10,654 nucleotides of DNA from Nitrospinae bacterium RIFCSPLOWO2_12_39_16 (GCA_001805005.1 MHDO01000029.1:1-10654), one strand, 5' to 3'; positions 1 to 5,912 are shown, counted from the first letter of the stretch. Numbers and translations are program-made. Notes: a model not told the origin generated them from the letters alone.

Positions 1-3000
1 GTTACATATCACATAATCTTTACAGCCGAGACCCACAACTTTCCTTCGGGTGTTGCACCATTTCCGGGGGCGGAGACAGGGACAGGGGGAAGGGTCAGGG
101 ATGTTCATGCTACAGGGAAGGGGAGTATTGTTGTTGCAGGGACTGCCGCTTATTGTGTGGGAAATCTCCGGATTCCAGATTATCCCCTGCCATGGGAAGA
201 TGAATCTTTCATTTATCCGAAAAATCTTGCATCACCATTACAGATAGAGATTGAGGCGAGTAATGGTGCATCAGATTATGGGAATAAGTTCGGTGAGCCT
301 TTAATACAGGGTTTCACGAGGTCATTCGGGTTAAGGCTTCCAGACGGGGAGAGACGTGAATGGATAAAACCGATAATGTTTACAGGGGGGGTCGGGCAGA
401 TAGATGACAGGCATATTGAAAAAGATACACCTGCAAAAAATATGGTTGTTGTTAAGGTTGGGGGACCAGCATATCGCATAGGGATGGGGGGGGGCTCTGC
501 ATCAAGTATGGTTCACGGGGAAAATATAGAGGAACTGGATTTTAATGCAGTCCAGCGAGGTGATGCAGAGATGGAGCAGAAACTTAACAGGATTATAAGG
601 GGGTCTGTTGAACTTGGCGATGAAAACCCTATTGCGAGTATCCATGACCAGGGTGCAGGCGGGAACTGTAATGTGGTTAAGGAGATTGTCTATCCAGCAG
701 GTGCAAAAATCAATATAAGAAAGATAATAGTTGGTGATAATACATTATCAGTCCTTGAGATATGGGGTGCGGAGTATCAGGAACAGGATGCAGTCCTCAT
801 ATATTCAGATAGGATTGATATATTCAGAGAGTTATGTGAAAGAGAAAAGCTCCCTTTTTCAATAATAGGGGATATTACAGGTGATGGTTATATTGTCCTC
901 TATGATGAACTTGACGGCTCAACACCTGTAAATCTTAATCTTGAGAAGGTTTTGGGCGATATGCCTCAGAAGACCTTTAACCTTGAGCGAATCCCAATGA
1001 AGACACAACCTCTAAAGCTCCCATCTCAATTAGAAGAGGTAGCCGCAGGCTTTAGCCTGCGTAATAACGCACCCATAAAGGATGCACTTGACAGAGTTCT
1101 CAGGCTTGTATCAGTAGGCTCAAAGAGATTTCTCACAAGTAAGGTGGACAGGTCTGTAACAGGTCTGATAGCAAGACAGCAGTGTGCGGGACCATTACAA
1201 CTTACTGTCTCAGATGTGGCAATCATAGCACAGAGCCATTTTGGGTTGACAGGTGCAGCAATATCTATTGGCGAACAGCCTATCAAGGGGCTTATCAATC
1301 CATCTGCAATGGCGAGGATGAGTGTCGGTGAGGCATTGACAAATATTGTCTGGGCAAAGATAAGTGCACTACCGGATATAAGATGCTCAGGAAACTGGAT
1401 GTGGGCAGCGAAACTCCCCGGCGAAGGTGCAAGGCTTTATGATGCGGCAGTCGCAATGAGGGATATGATGCTTGAGCTTGGTATTGCTGTGGATGGAGGG
1501 AAAGATAGTCTTTCAATGGCAGCACAGGTTTCCTCCCCCACCAGAGGGGGGAGGGCAGGTGGGGGGGGTGAGACAGAGACTGTGAAATCTCCCGGAACTC
1601 TTGTTATCTCCGCCTACGCCCCATGTCCTGATATTACAAAAGTTATCACTCCAGATTTAAAGATGCCGGGCAAGAGCAAATTAATCTATATTGATTTAGG
1701 AAATGGGAAAAATAGACTTGGCGGTTCAGCCCTTGCTCAATGCTATAAACAAATAGGTGATGAATCACCTGATGTGGATAACCCACAATTACTGAAAGAC
1801 ACATTTAATGCAATCCAGTATTTGATAGATAGAGAACTAATTCTGTCAGGGCATGACAGGAGTGACGGCGGACTTATTACAACATTACATGAAATGGCAT
1901 TTTCAGGAAATTGTGGAATGGAAATAAATGTAGAAAGTCGGCAGTCAGCAGTCAGCAGTCAGCAGTCAGAAAAAGAAGCAATAGAAATATTATTCTCAGA
2001 AGAACTGGGATTAGTAATTGAATATCTCCCTGAAAATGAAAATGAGATAATCTCTGAACTTAAAGATTACAATATTCCATATCAAATTATTGGAAATACA
2101 ACAATAGAAAAGAGGATAAAAATCAAATTTGCCCCCACCCTTCCCTCCCCCACAAGTGGGGAGGGAGAAAGGGAGGGGGTTGTCTTAGATGAAGACATGA
2201 GAGTCTTAAGGGGAATCTGGGAGGAGACGAGTCATCAACTTGATATGCTCCAGACAAATCCTGAATGTGTCCTTGAGGAGAAAAAAAATATCTATGATAG
2301 GATGGCACCGGCATATCAAATCACCTTTATACCCGAACAAACACCTGAAGTTATTATAAAGAAAAATGTTAAGCCTCCTGTTGCAATAATCCGGGAGGAA
2401 GGGAGTAATGGTGATAGAGAAATGACTTCGGCGTTTTACATGGCAGGGTTTGATACTTGGGATGTAACAATGACAGACTTAATGAATGACAGGATAACCC
2501 TCGCACAGTTTAAAGGCATAGCGTTTGTAGGAGGCTTTAGTTATGCAGATGTCCTTGATTCGGCAAAAGGATGGGCAGGGGTAATAAGATTCAATAAAAA
2601 ACTCTATGAACAATTTCAAAAATTTTATAATAGACCCGATACATTCAGCCTCGGAATATGTAACGGATGTCAATTAATGGCTCTGCTTGGATGGGTTCCT
2701 TGGCAGGGGATAGCAGGTAAATTTCAGCCTCGGTTTATTCATAATAAATCAGGAAGACTGGAATCAAGATTTGCAACAGTGAAGATTATTGAAAGCCCTT
2801 CAATAATGCTAAATGGGATGGAAGGCTCTATTTTAGGAGTATGGGCAAATCATGGAGAAGGCTTTGCCCATTTCCCGGATGAGAAAATGCGAAAAGAAGT
2901 CATAGATAAAAGACTCGCCCCAATCAGATATGCCGATGATAATGGTGAAATAACAGAAAAATATCCATTTAACCCAAACGGTTCACCCCTCGGTATTGCA

Positions 3001-3168
3001 TCACTATGCACACCCGATGGCAGGCATATTGCCATGATGTCCCACCCTGAAAGGACATTCCTCAAATGGCAGTGGGCATGGATGCCAGAGAATATGAAAA
3101 AGAACCTCAAGGCTTCCCCTTGGCTCAAAATGTTCCAGAATGCAAGAGAGTGGTGTGAGGGGAGATAA
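1..3168 (+). CDS. purL: Phosphoribosylformylglycinamidine synthase (FGAM synthase), large eukaryote-like form, 5' end cut by window
   Basis: ATP- and glutamine-dependent conversion of FGAR to FGAM, fourth step of cytosolic purine synthesis. The frame is open from base 1 without a stop, so the gene enters from the left; 1055 residues are visible and about 240 are probably missing compared with the usual ~1300. A GTG at 157 is internal. Visible motifs (residues counted from base 1): ETHNF at 10-14 followed by the glycine-rich PFPGAETGTGG stretch, HDQGAGG near 215, and the second synthetase half from about 360. A class I glutamine amidotransferase domain starts near 791, with Cys887 in GICNGCQ and His1015/Glu1017 in SHPERTF. 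Wording such as REWIKPIMF and EASNGASDYGNKFGEP resembles animal PFAS more than E. coli PurL, as far as I recall those sequences. Four short repeat elements lie in frame in its linkers. The terminal 17 residues recur at 4614-4667. Genes downstream are convergent. Confidence 0.97.
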   Translation, partial: VTYHIIFTAETHNFPSGVAPFPGAETGTGGRVRDVHATGKGSIVVAGTAAYCVGNLRIPDYPLPWEDESFIYPKNLASPLQIEIEASNGASDYGNKFGEPLIQGFTRSFGLRLPDGERREWIKPIMFTGGVGQIDDRHIEKDTPAKNMVVVKVGGPAYRIGMGGGSASSMVHGENIEELDFNAVQRGDAEMEQKLNRIIRGSVELGDENPIASIHDQGAGGNCNVVKEIVYPAGAKINIRKIIVGDNTLSVLEIWGAEYQEQDAVLIYSDRIDIFRELCEREKLPFSIIGDITGDGYIVLYDELDGSTPVNLNLEKVLGDMPQKTFNLERIPMKTQPLKLPSQLEEVAAGFSLRNNAPIKDALDRVLRLVSVGSKRFLTSKVDRSVTGLIARQQCAGPLQLTVSDVAIIAQSHFGLTGAAISIGEQPIKGLINPSAMARMSVGEALTNIVWAKISALPDIRCSGNWMWAAKLPGEGARLYDAAVAMRDMMLELGIAVDGGKDSLSMAAQVSSPTRGGRAGGGGETETVKSPGTLVISAYAPCPDITKVITPDLKMPGKSKLIYIDLGNGKNRLGGSALAQCYKQIGDESPDVDNPQLLKDTFNAIQYLIDRELILSGHDRSDGGLITTLHEMAFSGNCGMEINVESRQSAVSSQQSEKEAIEILFSEELGLVIEYLPENENEIISELKDYNIPYQIIGNTTIEKRIKIKFAPTLPSPTSGEGEREGVVLDEDMRVLRGIWEETSHQLDMLQTNPECVLEEKKNIYDRMAPAYQITFIPEQTPEVIIKKNVKPPVAIIREEGSNGDREMTSAFYMAGFDTWDVTMTDLMNDRITLAQFKGIAFVGGFSYADVLDSAKGWAGVIRFNKKLYEQFQKFYNRPDTFSLGICNGCQLMALLGWVPWQGIAGKFQPRFIHNKSGRLESRFATVKIIESPSIMLNGMEGSILGVWANHGEGFAHFPDEKMRKEVIDKRLAPIRYADDNGEITEKYPFNPNGSPLGIASLCTPDGRHIAMMSHPERTFLKWQWAWMPENMKKNLKASPWLKMFQNAREWCEGR
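1039..1065 (+). repeat. Palindromic repeat inside purL (GCAGGCTTTAGCCTGC type)
   Basis: A perfect inverted repeat, arms CGCAGGCT (1044-1051) and AGCCTGCG (1054-1061) with a TT centre, is read in frame as about nine residues (VAAGFSLRN) in the linker between the first and second synthetase halves. Similar GTAGCCGCAGGCT-type palindromes are, from memory, dispersed in many bacterial genomes. The insertion adds residues with no counterpart in E. coli PurL as I recall it. Confidence 0.6.
1531..1570 (+). repeat. C-rich/G-rich hairpin repeat inside purL, copy 1
   Basis: Arms CCTCCCCC (1532-1539) and GGGGGAGG (1547-1554) form a perfect 8-bp stem, followed by a G run to 1568. It is translated as a low-complexity Ser-Pro-Thr-Arg-Gly-Gly stretch (about residues 511-524). 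The elements at 2131-2180 and 5976-6065 have the same character. It sits where other PurL proteins have a short loop before the conserved LVISAYA strand. Confidence 0.65.
1941..1968 (+). repeat. Four tandem copies of heptamer GCAGTCA inside purL
   Basis: Four perfect head-to-tail copies of GCAGTCA, preceded by a partial GTCG. They encode the Ser/Gln-rich loop ESRQSAVSSQQSE (about residues 645-657), between the conserved GNCGMEI and LFSEELG segments. The unit length of 7 is not a multiple of three, so gain or loss of one unit would shift the frame. Confidence 0.8.
2131..2180 (+). repeat. C-rich/G-rich hairpin repeat inside purL, copy 2
   Basis: Arms TCCCTCCCC (2142-2150) and GGGGAGGGA (2158-2166) are perfect complements. 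An inner CCCCAC-AA-GTGGGG can extend the stem if one C bulges. It is read in frame as PTLPSPTSGEGEREG (residues about 711-727), just before the conserved LRGIWEETS segment. This is the same repeat family as the intergenic cluster at 5976-6065. Confidence 0.7.
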
Positions 3169-3193
3169 TCCACTGTGAGTATTTATAGGATAA
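3121..3193 (+). repeat. Repeat A: purL 3' end plus trailer (native copy)
   Basis: Bases 3121-3180 match 4620-4679 at 57 of 60 positions. The match covers the last 16 purL sense codons, its stop and 12 trailing bases; weaker similarity continues to a shared ATAA (3190-3193). The similarity stops where the hemerythrin-bearing segment begins. This is the copy attached to the full gene. Confidence 0.85.
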
Positions 3194-3703
3194 GATCTGG
3201 TGATCAGTTGTGAGCTATGGATGAGGGAGGCAGATGCATCGCCTTATTAGCTTGCGTTATGTGATACTTCGCTCCTTGAAGAAAGAATGGTATCTCATGT
3301 CTATTGTCAGAATATGGTTCGTCCACCAGTCATTGAGATAGAGAAGGATTTCCTCAGGTACGGAGGTCTTATAGCTCATCGTATCCAGACAGAAAGCAGC
3401 CGTTTTCTTGCAAAAGACAGCGTGCTCCTCCTTATGACTCAAGATCTCAGGGTATGCGTGCTGTGCGAGGAGTTGCTCCTCCGTATCAAAGTGCTCCTCC
3501 GCGTATTTGGTCATTCTCGTCAGGGTCTCCGAGATTGGCTCGGAACGAATGTCTGGCTCGACGTTCTCTATAAGCAGATTGATCATGTCAATGATGTGCC
3601 TGTGCTGCTCATCGAGTTTCGCAACGCCGACACTGAATGATTGATCCCAGCGTATCTTCTCCACGTTCTAACTCCTCTTCACAAACTTGCCCGCCAGGGC
3701 GAA
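3194..3703 (-). mobile_element. Putative inserted segment carrying the hemerythrin gene, between repeats A and B
   Basis: This roughly 510-bp segment lies exactly between the end of repeat A and the start of repeat B, the position held by the integron-type cassette between A' and B'. It contains a single gene filling most of its length, as cassettes do. A possible L-box, GGTGATCAG at 3200-3208, resembles GGTAATCGG of the attC at 4694. I could not find a complementary partner or matching R boxes, so if an attC was once present it is degenerate. Imperfect direct repeats (minus strand CTTATTC/CTTATCC) flank the segment. Confidence 0.4.
3257..3664 (-). CDS. Bacteriohemerythrin (O2-binding di-iron protein)
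   Basis: A single-domain bacteriohemerythrin of 135 residues, a cytosolic four-helix bundle that binds O2 at a non-haem di-iron centre. In this family it serves oxygen storage, sensing or delivery. All seven expected ligands are visible: His21 (DEQH), His58 and Glu62 (EEHFDTEE), His77 and His81 (SHKEEH), His117 and Asp122 (NHILTID). The spacing matches Methylococcus McHr as I recall it. The start is GTG at 3664, preceded by AGAGGAG seven bases upstream, a strong ribosome site; no upstream ATG fits the domain. The gene stands alone, converges on purL, and is read from a TATAAT box in repeat B about 45 bp upstream. It occupies the insertion point between repeats A and B, so acquisition as a cassette is plausible. 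The family call is secure; the physiological role is not shown by the sequence. Confidence 0.95.
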   Translation of the reverse strand: MEKIRWDQSFSVGVAKLDEQHRHIIDMINLLIENVEPDIRSEPISETLTRMTKYAEEHFDTEEQLLAQHAYPEILSHKEEHAVFCKKTAAFCLDTMSYKTSVPEEILLYLNDWWTNHILTIDMRYHSFFKERSIT

Positions 3704-3704
3704 T

Positions 3705-3790
3705 AAGTTATTATACAGTTTCTGTCTTTTATTATTCCTGAATCAAAAAAACAACAATATTGCATAAGAGCCCTGCACATATTGTATTTC
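3705..3790 (-). repeat. Repeat B: leader/promoter-like sequence, copy 1
   Basis: Bases 3705-3770 match 5804-5868 with two substitutions and one base missing from an A run. Weaker similarity continues to GTATTT near 3788 after a small indel. On the minus strand it contains TATAAT (3710-3715), ending just before the point where the hemerythrin insert begins. I see no good -35 at 16-18 bp, so promoter activity is only suggested. A GCCCTG/CAGGGC hairpin (3770-3795) lies at its far end, without a T run. Confidence 0.8.
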
Positions 3791-3834
3791 AGGGCAGAGT
3801 ATAGAACTTAAGAAGATAGACTGTCAATAGAATT

Positions 3835-4254
3835 TTATGGATACTTTATTGAAAATCTTTTGTTTGGATAGTCTATTGTTAATATGAATCGGCTCAGAAA
3901 GTTGTTTGCTCCCAGCAATGCCACATTCAAATTCGGCAGGAAATCTACTGGGGTATCTTTCATAGTGTATAAAAGTTCTGTGGTTTCAGGGTGAAAAATT
4001 TCAAATTTTGTTGTATGTGCATAGGCAACTGTTAATCCGTTGCCGGTTCTGATTTTTTTTGTTTGACCAGCCTGTAAGTTGTGACCTAATATCGGGGCAT
4101 ACGCTGCTGGTATTGCACATTCATCTGCGCCAGTATCAATTATGCCGTGTGTTCTATAATTTCCGCTTGTATGTGGGTTAATTATTCTTACTGGTAAGAT
4201 GGGACGGTAAATGTCGTTGCCGCAGAATGTAAAAGGACATTCTCTTATCGGCAT
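3835..4254 (-). CDS. Retropepsin-like aspartic protease domain protein
   Basis: A 139-residue single-domain protein of the retropepsin-like (clan AA) aspartyl protease fold. The active-site motif is GIIDTGADECAIP near residues 37-49, with the catalytic Asp in DTGA. The second family hallmark is the C-terminal LLGANNFLSRFILTIDY segment, equivalent to the LG(R)-x-FL strand. Such proteins work as homodimers; substrates of bacterial members are mostly unknown. No signal peptide or membrane segment is seen. The ATG at 4254 lies inside the end of the upstream DUF5678 gene (10-bp overlap), with no Shine-Dalgarno at usual spacing, so translational coupling is likely. The composition is as AT-rich as the chromosomal genes, unlike the cassette gene upstream. 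Family call good; function unknown. Confidence 0.85.
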   Translation of the reverse strand: MPIRECPFTFCGNDIYRPILPVRIINPHTSGNYRTHGIIDTGADECAIPAAYAPILGHNLQAGQTKKIRTGNGLTVAYAHTTKFEIFHPETTELLYTMKDTPVDFLPNLNVALLGANNFLSRFILTIDYPNKRFSIKYP

Positions 4255-4448
4255 AGATATATGTGAATTGTATCCTTTTCAGGAATATAAAATACCACTG
4301 GGTCGTCAGCCCCTGCCTTTTTTGCATCATTAAATACCTTAACAGGATCATCGCCAAAGCTAATTACATCCTTATCCTCAAAAGTTTTTGTTGCCACATA
4401 TTTACCGCTATATTTTTCAATATTGTTTACTAAAACGCATGTCTCCAT
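4245..4448 (-). CDS. DUF5678-like small protein
   Basis: A 67-residue protein of unknown function resembling DUF5678. It has an N-terminal YSGKYVATKTF strand pair, then ISFGDDPVKVFNDAKKAGADDPVVFYIPEKD and a final beta strand ending HIYLC. The ATG at 4448 follows TGGAGGGG at ideal spacing. The gene overlaps the retropepsin-like gene by 10 bp, so the two form an operon and are probably co-translated. From memory, small DUF5678-type genes often sit directly upstream of retropepsin-like genes in bacteria and archaea. This suggests a conserved partnership, for example protein plus processing protease or a toxin-antitoxin-like pair; that is inference. No catalytic residues are recognisable. Confidence 0.75.
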   Translation of the reverse strand: METCVLVNNIEKYSGKYVATKTFEDKDVISFGDDPVKVFNDAKKAGADDPVVFYIPEKDTIHIYLCR

Positions 4449-4613
4449 AAAACCCCTCCAACGGGTTTGCTATCTGCAGAAAATTTAGCACACAATGGGC
4501 TTAAATGCAAATCATCTAACAAATTTGTTAAAGATGTTAATGAGAAAAAACTGAGACTGGCGATAAAGGTCTTAAGAGCGGTGCTGAGGCAAGTAAAAAA
4601 CTTTGTAAAAATA

Positions 4614-4667
4614 TCACCATGGCTCAGAATGTTCCGGAATGCAAGGGAGTGGTGTGAGGGGAGATAA
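4614..4667 (+). pseudogene. Detached copy of the PurL C-terminus (17 codons and stop)
   Basis: The plus strand reads SPWLRMFRNAREWCEGR followed by TAA, against SPWLKMFQNAREWCEGR at the end of the full purL. Two substitutions change Lys and Gln to Arg and one is silent. The frame stays open upstream to 4467, but those residues are not PurL apart from possible weak resemblance just before the tail (VKNFVKIS versus MKKNLKAS). It is best read as a leftover gene end from a duplication or from insertion into the purL 3' end, not an expressed gene. Confidence 0.75.
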
Positions 4668-4693
4668 TCCACTGTGAGTTTTTCAGAGAATAA
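4620..4693 (+). repeat. Repeat A': second copy of the purL 3' end and trailer
   Basis: 57 of 60 bases equal 3121-3180, then weaker similarity to the ATAA at 4690-4693. The copy ends precisely at the G^TT-type boundary of the integron-like cassette (minus strand CCACG|TTATTC). It lies 1.5 kb from the native copy, in the same orientation. Confidence 0.85.
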
Positions 4694-4787
4694 CGTGGAG
4701 GTAATCGGCCGCCAGAGCGCGCCAGCGCGGAGGGATACCACAATTGCAGCTTGTGGGCGGTCCGGTTGACCGCTGGATTAGGGGCGC
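4694..4787 (-). other. Integron-type attC recombination site
   Basis: Immediately downstream of the minus-strand gene ending at 4778 is a GC-rich imperfect palindrome. GGTAATCGGCCGCC (4700-4713) pairs with GGCGGTCCGGTTGACC (4756-4771) over 14 base pairs, including one G-T wobble. Two unpaired bases (T4761, G4768) stick out on one strand only, as extrahelical bases do in attC. The outer R box is CGCCCCTAA on the minus strand (4786-4778), overlapping the gene's stop codon. It is complementary over nine bases to TTAGGGGCG at the cassette's 5' end (5802-5794), as required when the cassette is circular. The inner loop of 42 bases contains a further small stem, CCACAA/TTGTGG (minus strand). The length of about 94 bp lies within the attC range. 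Confidence 0.75.
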
Positions 4788-5773
4788 GATTCATTGGGTA
4801 ACTTATTCCTTCTCAATTTTGTGACAAGAGAAAGTTTCCGATAAATGCTTTCAACATCCAAGTCTTGGCTTGGGGCTAACAGTCTATGAGCGGGTGTGGA
4901 CGTTGAGATCGGACTATGCGAAGAAATTTTCGCAATGTATAAAGCCGCATAGTCGTCGACCCACCGCAAAGCACGTGAGAACAGCATGTTCGACAAGAAT
5001 ATGCGTTGAGCCGCCTTGCTGAATTGGAGAAGCTGCTTGTTCGACACCGAAACTTCCAATGGATTGAAGGTCTCTGTCCTTGAGAACAGCGCGCCAATCT
5101 TAAGTTGATCCTTGATGGAATTAAGGATGAGTGTCTGAAGGGCAGTAGCCTGTAGCTGATACGGATTTACAGGAATCAGAATGCGTTGAAATTGGGCGCA
5201 CTTGGTCAATTTGAATTTGTCTCGCTCAATCACCTTGGCGTCTACATAGTGGTGCTCACCTTGGAACTCAAATGCCAGCCGAAAGTCTTCTATCATGATG
5301 TCGAGTTCCAAATTAGCACCAGTTGTAGGATTTACCAAGAAAGATGGTTTGGCCCCGAGGTGCCGCGGAGTCTTGCTTACTGTGAGCGTAATGAAGATAT
5401 CGAGATAACAATTTAGAAGGGTTTCTCCGTAAGAAGCGCATTCGCCCGAGTACTTCGTTGAGCGGCGTTGTTCAAGCGCCGCAATAACGAAGTCGTTCAG
5501 AAGTTCTATCTCTCGATCAAACGGAAGTATTGGAAGCTTTAGACGAACAGCGTCTTCGCGAAGTCCAAACAAATATCGGGCAAAAGTGGGTATATCCTTT
5601 AAAGAGTTCTCGGAGCATGCTTTCTTTCGCAGTATGTCGCGAAGCACGATTTGGACTCGATCTAGTCGTTCCTTGAAACTTTGAAAGTGGCTCGTGTCAG
5701 CAATGATAGTTAAATAGGCATCATGACTGGCTTTGACCAGCCGTCTCACCTTTTCCCTTTGTGGCTTGTCCAT
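4778..5773 (-). CDS. Cassette-borne protein with PD-(D/E)XK-like nuclease core, function unknown
   Basis: 331 residues; I do not recognise the full-length family. The N-terminal third looks helical and charged. The core at about residues 145-205 reads LVNPTTGANLELDIMI, then LAFEFQGEHHY, then RDKFKLTKCAQFQRILIPV. This has the order of a Vsr/DUF559-like PD-(D/E)XK nuclease: Asp158, Glu169-x-Gln171, RDKxK at 184-188, and a final strand after a Cys-containing helix. Glu117 (GETLL) could be the helix-borne acidic residue. The C-terminal third is helical. No signal peptide or membrane segment. ATG at 5773 is chosen as the first start inside the cassette; the ribosome site is weak. It is the only gene of the integron-type cassette, and its TAA lies within the attC R box. 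A TATAAT in repeat B' is 36 bp upstream. A defence or DNA-processing role is inference. Confidence 0.8.
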   Translation of the reverse strand: MDKPQREKVRRLVKASHDAYLTIIADTSHFQSFKERLDRVQIVLRDILRKKACSENSLKDIPTFARYLFGLREDAVRLKLPILPFDREIELLNDFVIAALEQRRSTKYSGECASYGETLLNCYLDIFITLTVSKTPRHLGAKPSFLVNPTTGANLELDIMIEDFRLAFEFQGEHHYVDAKVIERDKFKLTKCAQFQRILIPVNPYQLQATALQTLILNSIKDQLKIGALFSRTETFNPLEVSVSNKQLLQFSKAAQRIFLSNMLFSRALRWVDDYAALYIAKISSHSPISTSTPAHRLLAPSQDLDVESIYRKLSLVTKLRRNKLPNESRP

Positions 5774-5803
5774 CTACATACGGTACGAGAGTACGCCCCT
5801 AAC

Positions 5804-5880
5804 AAGTTATTATACACTTTCTGTCTTTTATTATTCCTGAATCAAAAAACAACAATATTGCATGAGAGCATATCGTATTT
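5804..5880 (-). repeat. Repeat B': leader/promoter-like sequence, copy 2
   Basis: Near-identical to 3705-3770 over its first 65 bases; weaker similarity to GTATTT at 5875-5880. On the minus strand it carries TATAAT (5809-5814), which ends five bases before the cassette junction. The inserted gene would thus have a leader of about 30 nt if this box is used. The match is lost beyond 5880, so the retropepsin/DUF5678 neighbours of copy 1 were not duplicated or have gone. Confidence 0.8.
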
Positions 5881-5912
5881 TAAAGTAATTATTTTCGGCT
5901 ATCATTACTTTA
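5881..5912. other. Perfect 9-bp inverted repeat beside repeat B'
   Basis: TAAAGTAAT (5881-5889) and ATTACTTTA (5904-5912) are exact reverse complements separated by 14 bases. The stem is AT-rich and has no T tract, so a terminator is unlikely; a protein-binding site or chance are the alternatives. Confidence 0.4.

Larger units (their letters stand above)
4694..5802 (-). mobile_element. Integron-type gene cassette (one gene plus attC)
   Basis: The unit of about 1.1 kb runs on the minus strand from TTAGGGGCG (5802) through a short leader, one promoterless-looking gene, and the attC, ending at CCACG (4694). Both boundaries fit the G^TT crossover rule: AACTTG|TTAGGGG upstream and CCACG|TTATTC downstream. 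It is embedded between repeats B' and A' rather than in a recognisable attI array, and no intI gene is in the window. It is therefore either a lone cassette at a secondary site or part of an integrase-less cluster. Base composition is visibly richer in G+C than the flanking genes. Confidence 0.7.

Noticed and set aside
3194..3260. A second attC downstream of the hemerythrin gene
   Set aside because: GGTGATCAG at 3200-3208 resembles an L box, but its best partner pairs at only about 7 of 10 positions. The R boxes (GTTATG at the stop, CGAA at the 5' end) are not complementary, so I do not call an attC.
3287..3640. Plus-strand ORF of 117 codons
   Set aside because: It is antisense to the hemerythrin gene, whose seven metal ligands are all intact; the plus-strand product has no recognisable pattern.
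3770..3795. GCCCTG/CAGGGC hairpin as a terminator
   Set aside because: The stem is only 6 bp, the loop is 14 bases, and there is no T tract on either strand.
4467..4667. Plus-strand ORF of 66 codons ending in the PurL tail
   Set aside because: It needs a TTG start without a ribosome site. Upstream of the tail it shows at most weak PurL resemblance, so only the tail (4614-4667) is kept as a gene remnant.
4430..4741. Minus-strand ORF of 103 codons over A' and the attC
   Set aside because: It runs antisense through the purL tail and the attC stem and overlaps the DUF5678 gene start; composition and context show it is a shadow. A similar shadow lies opposite the native purL end (2850-3173).
5186..5416. 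Plus-strand ORF inside the cassette
   Set aside because: It is antisense to the nuclease-like core of the minus-strand gene, which fits the cassette orientation (gene followed by attC).
3121..5880. CRISPR-like spaced repeats
   Set aside because: There are two different repeats with two copies each, spaced by 0.5-1.5 kb and containing genes; spacing and size do not fit a CRISPR array.
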